Source: Accumulibacter sp. (GTDB lineage: Bacteria; Pseudomonadota; Gammaproteobacteria; Burkholderiales; Rhodocyclaceae). From it: a DNA stretch of 8,924 nt. The notes under the pieces are model-generated. The model worked only from the letters and a program-made list of their open reading frames with translations. It ran no database searches and had not been told where the DNA came from. The position numbers and the translations under genes are program-made. The stretch lies in assembly GCA_031274075.1 (NCBI GenBank), contig JAISQQ010000198.1, forward strand, positions 1-8,924. The letters are read 5' to 3'. Below, in pieces: positions 1-7,061 of this stretch (the stretch's first letter is position 1; the number at the start of each line of letters is the position of its first letter).

Positions 1-1016
1 TTCGCGTGCTGAAGGCGCTGGATCTGGAGTTCGAGACGGAAGAAGCCTTGCTCGGCGGCTGCGCCGTGGACGCGACGGGCGATCCTTTTCCGGAGGCCAC
101 GCGGAAGCTGGCGCTGGCGGCCGACGCCGTGCTGCTCGGCGCTGTCGGCGGTCCGAAGTGGGATGTTCTTTCCCGCGAACTGCGCCCGGAACGCGGGCTG
201 CTCGGCATCCGCAAGCTGCTCGGCCTGTTCGCCAACCTGCGTCCGGCCGTGCTTTACCCGGAGCTGGCGAACGCCTCGACGCTCAAGCCCGAAGTCGTGT
301 CGGGCCTCGACATCCTGATCGTGCGCGAACTGACGGGCGATATCTACTTCGGCCAGCCGCGCGGCGTCGAGAGGCGCGAGCTCGACGGCGTCGAACAGCG
401 CGTCGGCGTCAATACGATGATCTACAGCGAGCGGGAAATCCGCCGCATCGGCAAGATGGCCTTCGCCGCCGCGCGCAAACGCAGGCGCAGGCTCTGTTCG
501 GTCGACAAGATGAACGTTCTCGAAACGACGCAACTGTGGCGCGACGTGATGAACGAACTGGCGCCGGAATACCCCGACGTCGAGCTGACGCACATGCTGG
601 TCGACAACGCCGCCATGCAACTCGTGCGCGCGCCCAGGCAGTTCGACGTGATGGTCACCGGCAACATGTTCGGCGACATCCTGTCCGACGAGGCGTCGAT
701 GCTCACCGGGTCGATCGGCATGTTGCCGTCGGCGTCGCTCGACGAGACCGGCAAGGGGCTGTACGAGCCTTGCCACGGTTCGGCGCCGGATATCGCCGGC
801 AAGGGCCTGGCCAATCCGCTGGCGGCCATCCTGTCGGTGGCGATGATGCTGCGCTACAGCTTCGCCCAGGAAGAAGCGGCGCGGCGGATCGAAAAGGCGG
901 TGAAGCGCGTGCTGGAGCAGGGCCTGCGTACCGGCGACATTTACGAGCCGGGAACGATCCAGGTCGGCACCGTGGGAATGGGAGACGCCGTTCTCGCGGC
1001 GCTCCAGGCGGCGTAG
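1..1016 (+). CDS. leuB: 3-isopropylmalate dehydrogenase, 5' end cut by the window edge
   Basis: Oxidises and decarboxylates 3-isopropylmalate with NAD+ in the third step of leucine synthesis; cytoplasmic, metal-dependent. The visible frame starts with a codon at nt 3 and gives 337 residues against a family length near 350-360. About 20 N-terminal residues, including the usual GDGIGPE motif, therefore lie outside the window, and the GTG at nt 6 is internal rather than a start. Seen motifs are [32 protein letters not shown] (the catalytic-type Tyr is codon 345-347), DKMNVLETT (Lys codon 507-509), DNAAMQL and [20 protein letters not shown] with the metal-binding aspartates, then [11 protein letters not shown] and RTGDI near the C terminus. 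A Cys stands before HGSAPDIAG, where Ile, Val or Ser is more usual. asd follows closely on the same strand, so the two are probably co-transcribed. Identification is very secure. Confidence 0.97.
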   Translation, partial: RVLKALDLEFETEEALLGGCAVDATGDPFPEATRKLALAADAVLLGAVGGPKWDVLSRELRPERGLLGIRKLLGLFANLRPAVLYPELANASTLKPEVVSGLDILIVRELTGDIYFGQPRGVERRELDGVEQRVGVNTMIYSEREIRRIGKMAFAAARKRRRRLCSVDKMNVLETTQLWRDVMNELAPEYPDVELTHMLVDNAAMQLVRAPRQFDVMVTGNMFGDILSDEASMLTGSIGMLPSASLDETGKGLYEPCHGSAPDIAGKGLANPLAAILSVAMMLRYSFAQEEAARRIEKAVKRVLEQGLRTGDIYEPGTIQVGTVGMGDAVLAALQAA

Positions 1017-1031
1017 GGATTTCTTTTTTTC

Positions 1032-1035
1032 GAGG
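1032..1035 (+). promoter_or_regulatory. Shine-Dalgarno site of asd
   Basis: GAGG lies 2 nt before the ATG at 1038, 8 nt before the in-frame ATG at 1044 and 14 nt before the in-frame ATG at 1050. Spacing favours 1044 as the main start. This is the only good ribosome site in the short leuB-asd gap. Confidence 0.6.
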
Positions 1036-1037
1036 TA

Positions 1038-2180
1038 ATGGTAATGACCATGAACAAGGTAGGTCTCGTAGGCTGGCGCGGCATGGTGGGTTCCGTGCTC
1101 ATGCAGCGCATGGAGGAAGAGGGCGATTTCGCGCTCATCGAGCCGGTGTTTTTTTCCACCTCCGCGGCGGGCGGCGAAGCGCCGGCGCTGGGAGGCAAGG
1201 CCGGCGGCAAGTTGCTGGACGCAATGTCCGTCGAGGCGCTGAAGCAAATGGACGTCGTCATTACCTGCCAGGGCGGCGACTATACCAAGGAAGTCTTCCC
1301 CAGGCTGCGCGCCGCGGGATGGAACGGCCACTGGATCGACGCGGCGTCGGCCTTGCGCATGGAGCCGGACGCGGTGATCGTCCTCGATCCGGTCAATCTG
1401 AACGTCATCAAGGACGCGCTGGCCAGGGGCGGCAGGAACTGGATCGGCGGCAACTGCACCGTGGCGCTGATGCTGATGGGCCTCGGCGGACTGTTCACGC
1501 GGGACCTCGTCGAATGGGCGTCGGTGATGACCTACCAGGCCGCCTCGGGCGCGGGCGCGCAGAACATGCGCGAACTGCTGTGCCAGATGGGCGCCTTGCA
1601 CGACGCGGTGCGCGGCGAGCTGGCCGATCCCGCCTCGGCGATTCTCGAAATCGACCGCAAGGTGGCGGAGACGATGCGTTCCCCCGCTTTCCCGACCAGG
1701 AATTTCCGCAACGCCGCGCTGGCCGGCAGCCTGATTCCCTGGATCGACGTGGCGGTCGAGCACGGCCAGTCCAGGGAGGAATGGAAGGGCGGGGCCGAAT
1801 GCAACAAGATCCTCGGACGGCCTCCTTTCCGCTCGCCCGGGAGCATCCCGGTCGACGGCATCTGCGTGCGCATCGGCGCCATGCGCTGCCATTCGCAGGG
1901 CCTGACGGTCAAGCTGCGCAAGGACGTTCCGCTCGACGAGATCGCCGGGATCATCGCCGGCGGTAATCCTTGGGCCAAGGTCATCCCCAACGAGCGCGAG
2001 ATCAGCGAGCGTGAACTGACGCCGGCGGCGGTTACCGGCACGCTCGCGGTGCCGGTCGGACGCTTGCGCAAGCTGGCCATGGGGGCGGACTATCTCGGCG
2101 TGTTTACCGTCGGCGACCAGTTGCTGTGGGGCGCGGCCGAGCCGTTGCGCCGCATGCTGCGCCTGTTGCTTGACGAGTAA
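1038..2180 (+). CDS. asd: aspartate-semialdehyde dehydrogenase
   Basis: Reduces aspartyl phosphate to aspartate semialdehyde with NADPH, the branch point to lysine/diaminopimelate, threonine and methionine; cytoplasmic. The 380-residue frame (378 or 376 from the later in-frame ATGs at 1044 and 1050) matches the enterobacterial-type Asd over its whole length. It has the dinucleotide-binding N terminus [37 protein letters not shown] and the catalytic-Cys motif [11 protein letters not shown] (Cys about residue 140 from 1038). Further on are the [14 protein letters not shown] segment (here [10 protein letters not shown]), RCHSQ with the acid/base His (about 285), [11 protein letters not shown] and the C-terminal [18 protein letters not shown]. 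By Shine-Dalgarno spacing the ATG at 1044 is the likeliest start; 1038 is kept as the longest frame. It sits 21 bp after leuB, and a strong terminator follows 15 bp after its stop, so asd probably closes the leu-asd transcript. Confidence 0.97.
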   Translation: MVMTMNKVGLVGWRGMVGSVLMQRMEEEGDFALIEPVFFSTSAAGGEAPALGGKAGGKLLDAMSVEALKQMDVVITCQGGDYTKEVFPRLRAAGWNGHWIDAASALRMEPDAVIVLDPVNLNVIKDALARGGRNWIGGNCTVALMLMGLGGLFTRDLVEWASVMTYQAASGAGAQNMRELLCQMGALHDAVRGELADPASAILEIDRKVAETMRSPAFPTRNFRNAALAGSLIPWIDVAVEHGQSREEWKGGAECNKILGRPPFRSPGSIPVDGICVRIGAMRCHSQGLTVKLRKDVPLDEIAGIIAGGNPWAKVIPNEREISERELTPAAVTGTLAVPVGRLRKLAMGADYLGVFTVGDQLLWGAAEPLRRMLRLLLDE

Positions 2181-2195
2181 TTGGCATGGCGCAAA

Positions 2196-2227
2196 AAAAA
2201 AACAGGGTGTTTCCCTATTGTTTTTTT
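2196..2227 (+). terminator. Rho-independent terminator after asd
   Basis: AGGG (2204-2207) pairs with CCCT (2213-2216) around the loop TGTTT. After a 3-nt bulge (ATT), the outer A-run plus C (2196-2203) can pair with GTTTTTTT (2220-2227). The seven T residues give the release tract. Because A-runs precede and T-runs follow, it could also stop transcription from the other strand. It separates the leuB-asd unit from fimV. Confidence 0.8.
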
Positions 2228-2290
2228 ACGATTTGGCCGCTATCTTATAAGTAAGTTGAGCTTGCATCGCTAACTCTATGATGTTATTTT
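2218..2290 (+). promoter_or_regulatory. probable fimV promoter region
   Basis: This AT-rich stretch stands out from the GC-rich coding DNA and holds several sigma70-like pairs. They are TTGTTT (2218-2223) with 17 bp to TATCTT (2241-2246), TTGAGC (2256-2261) with a short 15 bp to TATGAT (2277-2282), and TTGCAT (2262-2267) with 17 bp to TATTTT (2285-2290). TATAAG at 2246-2251 is another possible -10. I cannot tell which is used. A promoter here is expected because a terminator sits just upstream and fimV starts just downstream. Confidence 0.5.
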
Positions 2291-2312
2291 AGTATTTCCA
2301 ATTTCGACGCTC

Positions 2313-2316
2313 AAGG
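2313..2316 (+). promoter_or_regulatory. Shine-Dalgarno site deciding the GTG start of fimV
   Basis: AAGG lies 7 nt before GTG at 2324. There is no in-frame ATG nearby that keeps the signal peptide, so this site supports the GTG start. Confidence 0.65.
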
Positions 2317-2323
2317 TGGCGCC

Positions 2324-5300
2324 GTGGCAAATAAAATAGATCAATCTCTCAAATACTTTGGGCTGCGTTCCTCCGTCCTGGCGGTCGCTTCCTCTCTCCT
2401 GCTGGCGGGAGCGCCACTCGTGGCGCAGGCGGCCGGCCTCGGCCGGCTCGTCGTGTTTTCGGTTCTCGGCCAGCCGCTCAGAGCGGAAATCGAGGTTACG
2501 GCGACGAACCAGGAACTGGTCGACATGGAAGCGCGGATCGCTCCGCCGGAAGCCTTCGAGCGGGCCGGCCTGGATTACGCGACGGCCTTGATGAGCGTGC
2601 GCTTCAGCCTGGATAAACGGCCGAATGGCCAGTCGGTCATCAGGCTGACTTCCGAGCGCCCGATCAACGACCCCTTCCTGGACATGCTTCTGGAGTTGAA
2701 CTGGTCTACGGGCCGGCTGGTGCGTGAATACACCTTCCTGCTCGATCCCCCGGAATATGCAGCCAAGCCGCCTGCCGTGACCGACGCCGGCGCGCCGCCG
2801 GCGAGCGCCGCCACTCCGGCAACCAGCGTCCCGGCGGTCGCCAGCCCCGGCGGCCCGGCGGCCAGCGTCGCCGGACCTCGCGCCTCGGCCATCGGCGGCG
2901 ACGTGCGCGCGCGGGCCATTGCGCAGGTGCAGCAGCAAACGGCGCAGGGGCCGGCCGGAACGGCGCCCGGAGTGGATGAAGGACAGGGCGGAGGACGGAG
3001 CGGAGGACGCGAAGTGAAGCGCGGCGACACGCTGCATCGCATCGCCACGGAAACGATGCTGGAAGGCGTTTCGCTCGATCAGATGCTGGTCGGCCTGTTT
3101 CGCGCCAATCCGGGAGCCTTCGACGGCGCCAACATGAACCGCCTGAGAAGCGGGGCCATTCTCTCGGTACCTGAAAAAACGGCGCTCGAAGCGGTGTCCG
3201 CGCAAGAAGCCAGGAGAGTCGTCGTGGCGCAGTCCGCGGACTGGAACGCGTACCGGAGCCGGCTCGCCGGCTTGGCCTCCACCTCCAAGTCGCCGGCCGG
3301 GGGAGACGCGGCGACGCAGGCCTCCGGCGGAAAGATCACCGCCAAGGTGGACGAACCGGCGGGGCCGGCTGCCCGCAGGGATCGGGTGGAGGTTTCCACC
3401 AAGGCCGGGTCGGAAGTGGATTTGATCGCCAAGGAAAAGGCGCTTCAGGAAGCCAACGCGCGCGTGGCGGCTCTGCAAAAAAACTTGGAGGATATGCAAA
3501 AGCTGCTGGCACTGAGGGATAAAGACGCGGAGGATCTGCGAAAGCGGCTGGAACTGACGAATCAGAGTTTGGCCGATGCGCAGAGACAGGCCATGGCGGC
3601 GTCGGCTTCCTCCACACAACCCGCGCCGACGCCACCCGCGCCGACGCCAGTCGTACAACCCGCGCCGCCGCCGCCCGTGCCACAACCCGCGCCGACGCCG
3701 CCCGCGCCACAACCTGCGCCGACGCCACCCGCGCCGACGCCAGTCGCACAACCCGCGCCGACGCCAGACGCGCAACAACCTGCGGCGAGACCCGCACCCG
3801 CGCCGAGACCCGCGCCGAGACCGACGCCCAGACCCGCGCCGCCCCCGCCTCCTCCCGAGGAACCGGATTTCTTCGCTGGACTGCTGGACAACACGATGCT
3901 GCTGGCGGCCGGCGGCGGTGTCCTGGCGCTCATCGCGGGCTACCTTTTCTGGCGCCGCCGCCGCGCCATGGCCGTGGCGGAACCGGAGATGAGCAGCACC
4001 CTGTCGCCGGAGACGACCGGCGTGATGGACAGTTCCGCTTTCAACAACACCGGCGGACAGAGCATCGATACCTCGTCGCTGGTGCCGGCGCAGAGCGATT
4101 TCAGCCAGGTCGGGCCGGGCAGCATCGATACCGATGAAGTCGATCCCGTTGCCGAAGCCGATGTCTACATGGCCTATGGGCGCGACGCGCAGGCGGAGGA
4201 AATCCTGCTGGAAGCGCGCCAGAAGGATCCAAAGCGCCTGGCCATCACCGTCAAGCTGCTCGAGGTTTATTCCAGCCGCAAGGACGTCAAGCAATTCGAG
4301 ACGCTGGCGGCCGAATTGCACAGCGCGACGGGCGGCACCGGTTCCGATTGGGACAAGGTGGCGGCGATAGGGCGTTCGCTCAGTCCCGACAATCCGATTT
4401 TCCGTGGCGCCGGATCGGCGGGCGCGGCGAAGGGCGGGGCGGCAGCGCCTGTCGTGGCGGCTGTCGCCAAGACCACCGCTACCGCCGCCGAGGCGTCGCC
4501 GCCCGGAGCATTCAATTTGAGCCGCGGTGGCAATGACGGCCCGAACCTGAACCTTGCCCCGGCGGCCGACGCTCCCAAACCGGCGCCCGCTGCCCGGCCG
4601 GCCGGCCGTCCGCCGGCAGAGCCGAAGCCGAAGGCTCCTGAAGCGCCCGCGGCCAAGGACGACCTGATGGACCTCGATTTCGACATCGGCACCCGGATCG
4701 TGCCGATGACCGAAGCGTCCGACCCGCCGGAACCCAGGACGCAGCAGCGTCCCGGCGACCTGGATTTCGATCTGGGAGCCGCGACCCTGATTCCGCACGA
4801 CTATGACAAGACCGCCGGGACCGTCGACACCGAGGCCATCGAGGCCGCCGAGGCCGATGCGCCGGCGGGCGACGAGCAGGCCTTGGGCGACGACGCCGTC
4901 GAGTTCGACGTCAGCCTGACCGAATCGACCTTCCTTGGACGCATGCCGCCCGAACCTCCGCCCTACGACATGGCGTCGATCAATCTGGACTTGCAGTCGC
5001 CGGAGTTGGATATCGCCGGGCTTGAACCGCCAGCGCCTCCCGCCAGCGCGGCAAAAGCGCCGCCCCAACAACTGGCCGTCGAGGAGCCTGCGCCCAAGGA
5101 CACCCAGTTGTCCACGGCGATCAATCCGGCTTTCGCCTCGCAGCAGATGGAAACCGTCGTCACGCCGCAGGCGGACTTTTCCGCGTCGCAAAGCGACAGC
5201 GACAGCGATATGACGCTGGATTCCGGTTTCGGCTCCGAGCAGATGGAGACGCAGGTGGTTCCGGAAGTGCCCGCCGCGCAGATGGAAACCACGGCGCTCA

Positions 5301-5554
5301 ATTTCAACTTCGCCGCCAACCAGCAGGCGGACACGGTGGTCAGCCCCATGCCCGCCGGTCCGGACCAGGAACTGGCGCCGGAACTCGATATCGGCGCGAA
5401 CGAGGAAGTCGCCACCAAGCTCGATCTGGCCAAGGCCTACGAGGAGATGGGCGATGTCGAAGGCGCGCGCGAGCTTTTGCAGGAAGTCCTGAAGGAGGGG
5501 AACGCGGTCCAGCGCGATGCGGCCCAGAAGATGCTGACCAAGGTCGGCGGATAA
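2324..5554 (+). CDS. fimV: FimV-family polar/pilus assembly hub protein
   Basis: FimV is an inner-membrane, peptidoglycan-binding scaffold. In Pseudomonas it supports type IV pilus secretin assembly, twitching and polar localisation of signalling proteins. The 1076-residue product shows the family's order: signal peptide (about 1-36, cleavage near AQA/AGLG), FimV N-terminal domain (about 38-145), Ala/Pro-rich linker, LysM/FimV-core segment (about 229-285, VKRGDTLHRIA), coiled coil (about 365-423), Pro-rich linker (431-511), and one membrane helix (about 524-543) followed by the stop-transfer cluster WRRRR. Then come a cytoplasmic TPR-like block (about 607-695), a long acidic disordered region with LDFD and QMET repeats (about 780-1010), and a C-terminal FimV helical domain (about 1026-1073, LDLAKAYEEMGDVEGAREL). 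It is longer than the roughly 920-residue Pseudomonas protein, with the extra length in linkers. The GTG start has a good Shine-Dalgarno site. Family call is secure; the exact cellular role here (pili or polarity) is inference. Confidence 0.95.
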   Translation: MANKIDQSLKYFGLRSSVLAVASSLLLAGAPLVAQAAGLGRLVVFSVLGQPLRAEIEVTATNQELVDMEARIAPPEAFERAGLDYATALMSVRFSLDKRPNGQSVIRLTSERPINDPFLDMLLELNWSTGRLVREYTFLLDPPEYAAKPPAVTDAGAPPASAATPATSVPAVASPGGPAASVAGPRASAIGGDVRARAIAQVQQQTAQGPAGTAPGVDEGQGGGRSGGREVKRGDTLHRIATETMLEGVSLDQMLVGLFRANPGAFDGANMNRLRSGAILSVPEKTALEAVSAQEARRVVVAQSADWNAYRSRLAGLASTSKSPAGGDAATQASGGKITAKVDEPAGPAARRDRVEVSTKAGSEVDLIAKEKALQEANARVAALQKNLEDMQKLLALRDKDAEDLRKRLELTNQSLADAQRQAMAASASSTQPAPTPPAPTPVVQPAPPPPVPQPAPTPPAPQPAPTPPAPTPVAQPAPTPDAQQPAARPAPAPRPAPRPTPRPAPPPPPPEEPDFFAGLLDNTMLLAAGGGVLALIAGYLFWRRRRAMAVAEPEMSSTLSPETTGVMDSSAFNNTGGQSIDTSSLVPAQSDFSQVGPGSIDTDEVDPVAEADVYMAYGRDAQAEEILLEARQKDPKRLAITVKLLEVYSSRKDVKQFETLAAELHSATGGTGSDWDKVAAIGRSLSPDNPIFRGAGSAGAAKGGAAAPVVAAVAKTTATAAEASPPGAFNLSRGGNDGPNLNLAPAADAPKPAPAARPAGRPPAEPKPKAPEAPAAKDDLMDLDFDIGTRIVPMTEASDPPEPRTQQRPGDLDFDLGAATLIPHDYDKTAGTVDTEAIEAAEADAPAGDEQALGDDAVEFDVSLTESTFLGRMPPEPPPYDMASINLDLQSPELDIAGLEPPAPPASAAKAPPQQLAVEEPAPKDTQLSTAINPAFASQQMETVVTPQADFSASQSDSDSDMTLDSGFGSEQMETQVVPEVPAAQMETTALNFNFAANQQADTVVSPMPAGPDQELAPELDIGANEEVATKLDLAKAYEEMGDVEGARELLQEVLKEGNAVQRDAAQKMLTKVGG
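3614..3856 (+). repeat. Pro/Ala/Thr-rich tandem repeat tract inside fimV
   Basis: This encodes residues 431-511, built from QPAPTPPAP-like and RPAP units. At DNA level a 51-bp unit at 3617-3667 recurs at 3710-3760 with only two differences (ccc/cct and gta/gca), 93 bp apart, and a shorter copy starts at 3683. It would form an extended periplasmic spacer between the coiled coil and the membrane helix. Copy number can change by whole codons without breaking the frame. Confidence 0.85.
4667..5395 (+). repeat. degenerate protein-level repeats in the cytoplasmic linker of FimV
   Basis: Two short motifs recur in an acidic, low-complexity region (about residues 782-1024). The first is LDFD-like: DLDFDIGTRIVP, DLDFDLGAATLIP, VEFDVSL, INLDLQSPELDI, LNFNF, PELDIGAN. 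The second is QMET-like: QMETVVTP, QMETQVVP, QMETTALN and QADTVVSP at about 941-1010. The similarity is at protein level; the DNA copies have diverged. They are probably short interaction motifs between the TPR-like block and the C-terminal domain. Confidence 0.6.
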
Positions 5555-5562
5555 TTCATAAT
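5534..5562 (+). promoter_or_regulatory. candidate promoter over the fimV stop codon
   Basis: CTGACC (5534-5539) is separated by 17 bp from CATAAT (5557-5562), matching 4/6 and 5/6 of the sigma70 consensus. It would start RNA near 5569, upstream of the hairpin at 5584-5620, and could serve the membrane-protein/truA pair. This is prediction from pattern only. Confidence 0.35.
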
Positions 5563-5583
5563 TCGGCCGGGAAGTGGAACGCG

Positions 5584-5620
5584 AGGCCGCAGCCCGAAAC
5601 GGGATGCGGCCTTGTCTTTT
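5584..5620 (+). terminator. hairpin with T-rich tail after fimV
   Basis: AGGCCGCA (5584-5591) pairs perfectly with TGCGGCCT (5605-5612). Inside, past a G/A mismatch, CCCG (5593-5596) pairs with CGGG (5600-5603) around an AAA loop. TGTCTTTT follows at 5613-5620. It fits a Rho-independent terminator for fimV. It ends only 8 bp before the next start codon, so if the upstream promoter candidate is real, it could instead be an attenuator or leader hairpin for the downstream genes. Confidence 0.75.
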
Positions 5621-5628
5621 GAAGCCTC

Positions 5629-6261
5629 ATGAATCGGGTATCCGTGAAAAAAACGAAGCTTCATCCGGCGACCCGCCTGGCGGGCTGGCTGTTCCTGCTC
5701 GTCGGCGTGCAGTGCCTGAGCGGGATCGATTTGCTGGGGACCTGCCTGCTCGCTCTCCTGTCTCTCCTGTCGGAAGGGCGGGTGGCGCAACGCGGTGGCC
5801 GCCTGGTCTGGCGGGCGCGCTGGCTGCTCGTCTCGCTGTTGCTCGTCTTCGCCTGGGGCGTCGCGGGTGAACCGCTCTGGGACGCTAACTGGGCGCCGAC
5901 GCGCGAAGGCATCGAAGAGGCGCTGAAACACCTTGGCCGCCTGTTTCTGGTGCTGATCGTCGTCGCGGCGTTTCTTGAATTCATGCCGCTTGCCGAGCTG
6001 CTGGCGGCCACGCATGTCTTGCTCAAGCCCTTCCGGCGTCTCGGCATGGATTCCGATCGGGGGATGGTGCGGCTGATGCTCGCCTTGCGCTACGTGGAAA
6101 ACCTGCCCCGTCCGCGGGACTGGCGCTCGCTGCTCGATATTCCCGAAACCGCCCACTGCGAAACGATCGAGATCGAGCATCAGGCCCTGCGCTGGTTCGA
6201 CGGATGCCTGATCCTCATGGCCGGCCTGCTGGCCGGGGTCGCCTTGTTCTGTTTCCGATAG
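5629..6261 (+). CDS. small integral membrane protein, CbiQ/EcfT-like
   Basis: A 210-residue hydrophobic protein of unproven function. Its layout resembles the transmembrane T component (CbiQ/EcfT) of energy-coupling-factor importers. It has an N-terminal HPATRLAGWLFLL segment, paired helices at about 19-48 and 63-79, an amphipathic EGIEEALKHLGRLFLVLIVV stretch (about 93-112), and LAELLAATHVLLKPFRRLG (about 121-139) followed by LMLALRYVENLPRPRDW, then a last helix at about 190-208. At 210 residues it is at the short end of the family, and I do not see the two clear Ala-Arg-Gly coupling motifs of canonical members. No ECF ATPase or substrate-binding S component gene is in the window. The start at 5629 has only a weak ribosome site; GTG at 5644 is an alternative. 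Its stop lies 8 bp before truA, so the two are likely one transcript. Family assignment is inference from sequence feel. Confidence 0.6.
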   Translation: MNRVSVKKTKLHPATRLAGWLFLLVGVQCLSGIDLLGTCLLALLSLLSEGRVAQRGGRLVWRARWLLVSLLLVFAWGVAGEPLWDANWAPTREGIEEALKHLGRLFLVLIVVAAFLEFMPLAELLAATHVLLKPFRRLGMDSDRGMVRLMLALRYVENLPRPRDWRSLLDIPETAHCETIEIEHQALRWFDGCLILMAGLLAGVALFCFR

Positions 6262-6269
6262 TTATCGCC

Positions 6270-7061
6270 ATGCGCATCGCCCTGGGCGTGGAATACGACG
6301 GCGGCGCCTGGCGCGGCTGGCAGACGCAGCCGGGCGGCGGCACGGTCCAGGACGAACTCGAGTCGGCGCTGTGTCGTATCGCCGGAGAAAGGATCAGCGT
6401 GGTGTGCGCCGGACGGACCGACGCCGGCGTGCACGCCGCCGGACAGGTCGCGCATTTCGATACACAGGCCAAACGCCCGCTGACGGCCTGGGTGCGCGGC
6501 GCCAACAGCTTTTTGCCGCCGGCGGTCGCCGTCCGCTGGGCGCAAGCCGTGGACGACGCCTTCCATGCCCGCTTCTCGGCGTATGGACGCTGTTATCGCT
6601 ACCTGCTGCTCAATCGTCCGCAGCGCCCCGGCGTCTGGCACGGTCGCGCCGGCTGGTGTCACCTTCCGCTGGACGAGGAGCGCATGCGGCGGGCCGCCCG
6701 CCTGCTGCTCGGCGAGCACGATTTCTCGGCGTTCCGCGCCGCGGATTGCCAAGCCAGAACCCCGGTCAAGACGATGCGCCACGCCGAAGTCCAGCGTGTC
6801 GGCGATGTGCTGGTCTTCGATTTCGAGGCGGGCGCTTTCCTGCATCACATGGTGCGCAACATCGTCGGCAGCCTGGTGTATGTCGGTCAAGGCAAGCATC
6901 CGCCGGAATGGATCGGCGAGATCTTGGCGTCGCGGGACCGGACACGGGCGGCGCCGACCTTCGCCGCGGCCGGTCTGTATCTGGTCGGCGTGCGCTACGA
7001 GAAACGCTGGCGCTTGCCCGTGGCGGAAAATCCCTTTCCGCCAGGGGTTGCGATTCCTTGA
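6270..7061 (+). CDS. truA: tRNA pseudouridine(38-40) synthase
   Basis: Converts uridines 38-40 of the tRNA anticodon arm to pseudouridine. The 263-residue product has the N terminus MRIALGVEYDG with GWQ, the catalytic loop CAGRTDAGVHA (Asp at residue 51), FHARFSA and the active-site Tyr segment YRYLLLNR. GEHDFSAFRA and the C-terminal motif FLHHMVRNIVGSLVYVGQGK complete the family signature over the normal length. The frame stays open upstream to an ATG at 6204, but those 22 residues overlap the preceding gene and do not resemble TruA, so ATG at 6270 is preferred. There is no evident Shine-Dalgarno site in the 8-bp gap, so translation probably depends on ribosomes finishing the upstream gene. 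The stop codon directly abuts that of the convergent dctM. Secure. Confidence 0.96.
   Translation: MRIALGVEYDGGAWRGWQTQPGGGTVQDELESALCRIAGERISVVCAGRTDAGVHAAGQVAHFDTQAKRPLTAWVRGANSFLPPAVAVRWAQAVDDAFHARFSAYGRCYRYLLLNRPQRPGVWHGRAGWCHLPLDEERMRRAARLLLGEHDFSAFRAADCQARTPVKTMRHAEVQRVGDVLVFDFEAGAFLHHMVRNIVGSLVYVGQGKHPPEWIGEILASRDRTRAAPTFAAAGLYLVGVRYEKRWRLPVAENPFPPGVAIP
7021..7043. other. perfect hairpin inside the 3' end of truA
   Basis: TGGCGGAAA (7021-7029) and TTTCCGCCA (7035-7043) form a 9-bp perfect inverted repeat around ATCCC. It lies 16 bp before the truA stop codon and 18 bp past the dctM stop on the other strand. There is no T-tract on either side, so it is not a standard terminator. It is the only strong stem near this convergent junction and may stop, pause or protect one or both transcripts. 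Confidence 0.5.

Noticed and set aside
158..1966. 602-codon forward open frame crossing leuB and asd
   Set aside because: It lies in a different frame from both real genes, is Arg/Gly/Ala-rich and runs across the gene boundary; this is a GC-rich frame shadow.
3614..3856. CRISPR-like array
   Set aside because: The repeats are in-frame proline codons within fimV, without unique spacers.
2276..5191. Very long open frame (971 codons) antisense to fimV
   Set aside because: It is Arg/Gly-rich and has tracts of RRRG that are simply the reverse of the Pro/Ala codons in fimV. It has no recognisable domain, and fimV itself is a clear family member.
5437..6180. 247-codon minus-strand frame over the fimV end and the membrane-protein gene
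   Set aside because: It has shadow composition (Gln/Arg/Pro-rich) and spans the terminator hairpin. The plus-strand frame has clean membrane helices.
6204..6269. Longer truA start at 6204
   Set aside because: The extra 22 residues overlap the preceding gene and are not TruA-like; MRIALGVEYDG at 6270 aligns with the family start.
6180..6899. 239-codon minus-strand frame over truA
   Set aside because: truA is unambiguous on the other strand, and no family motif was seen in this frame.
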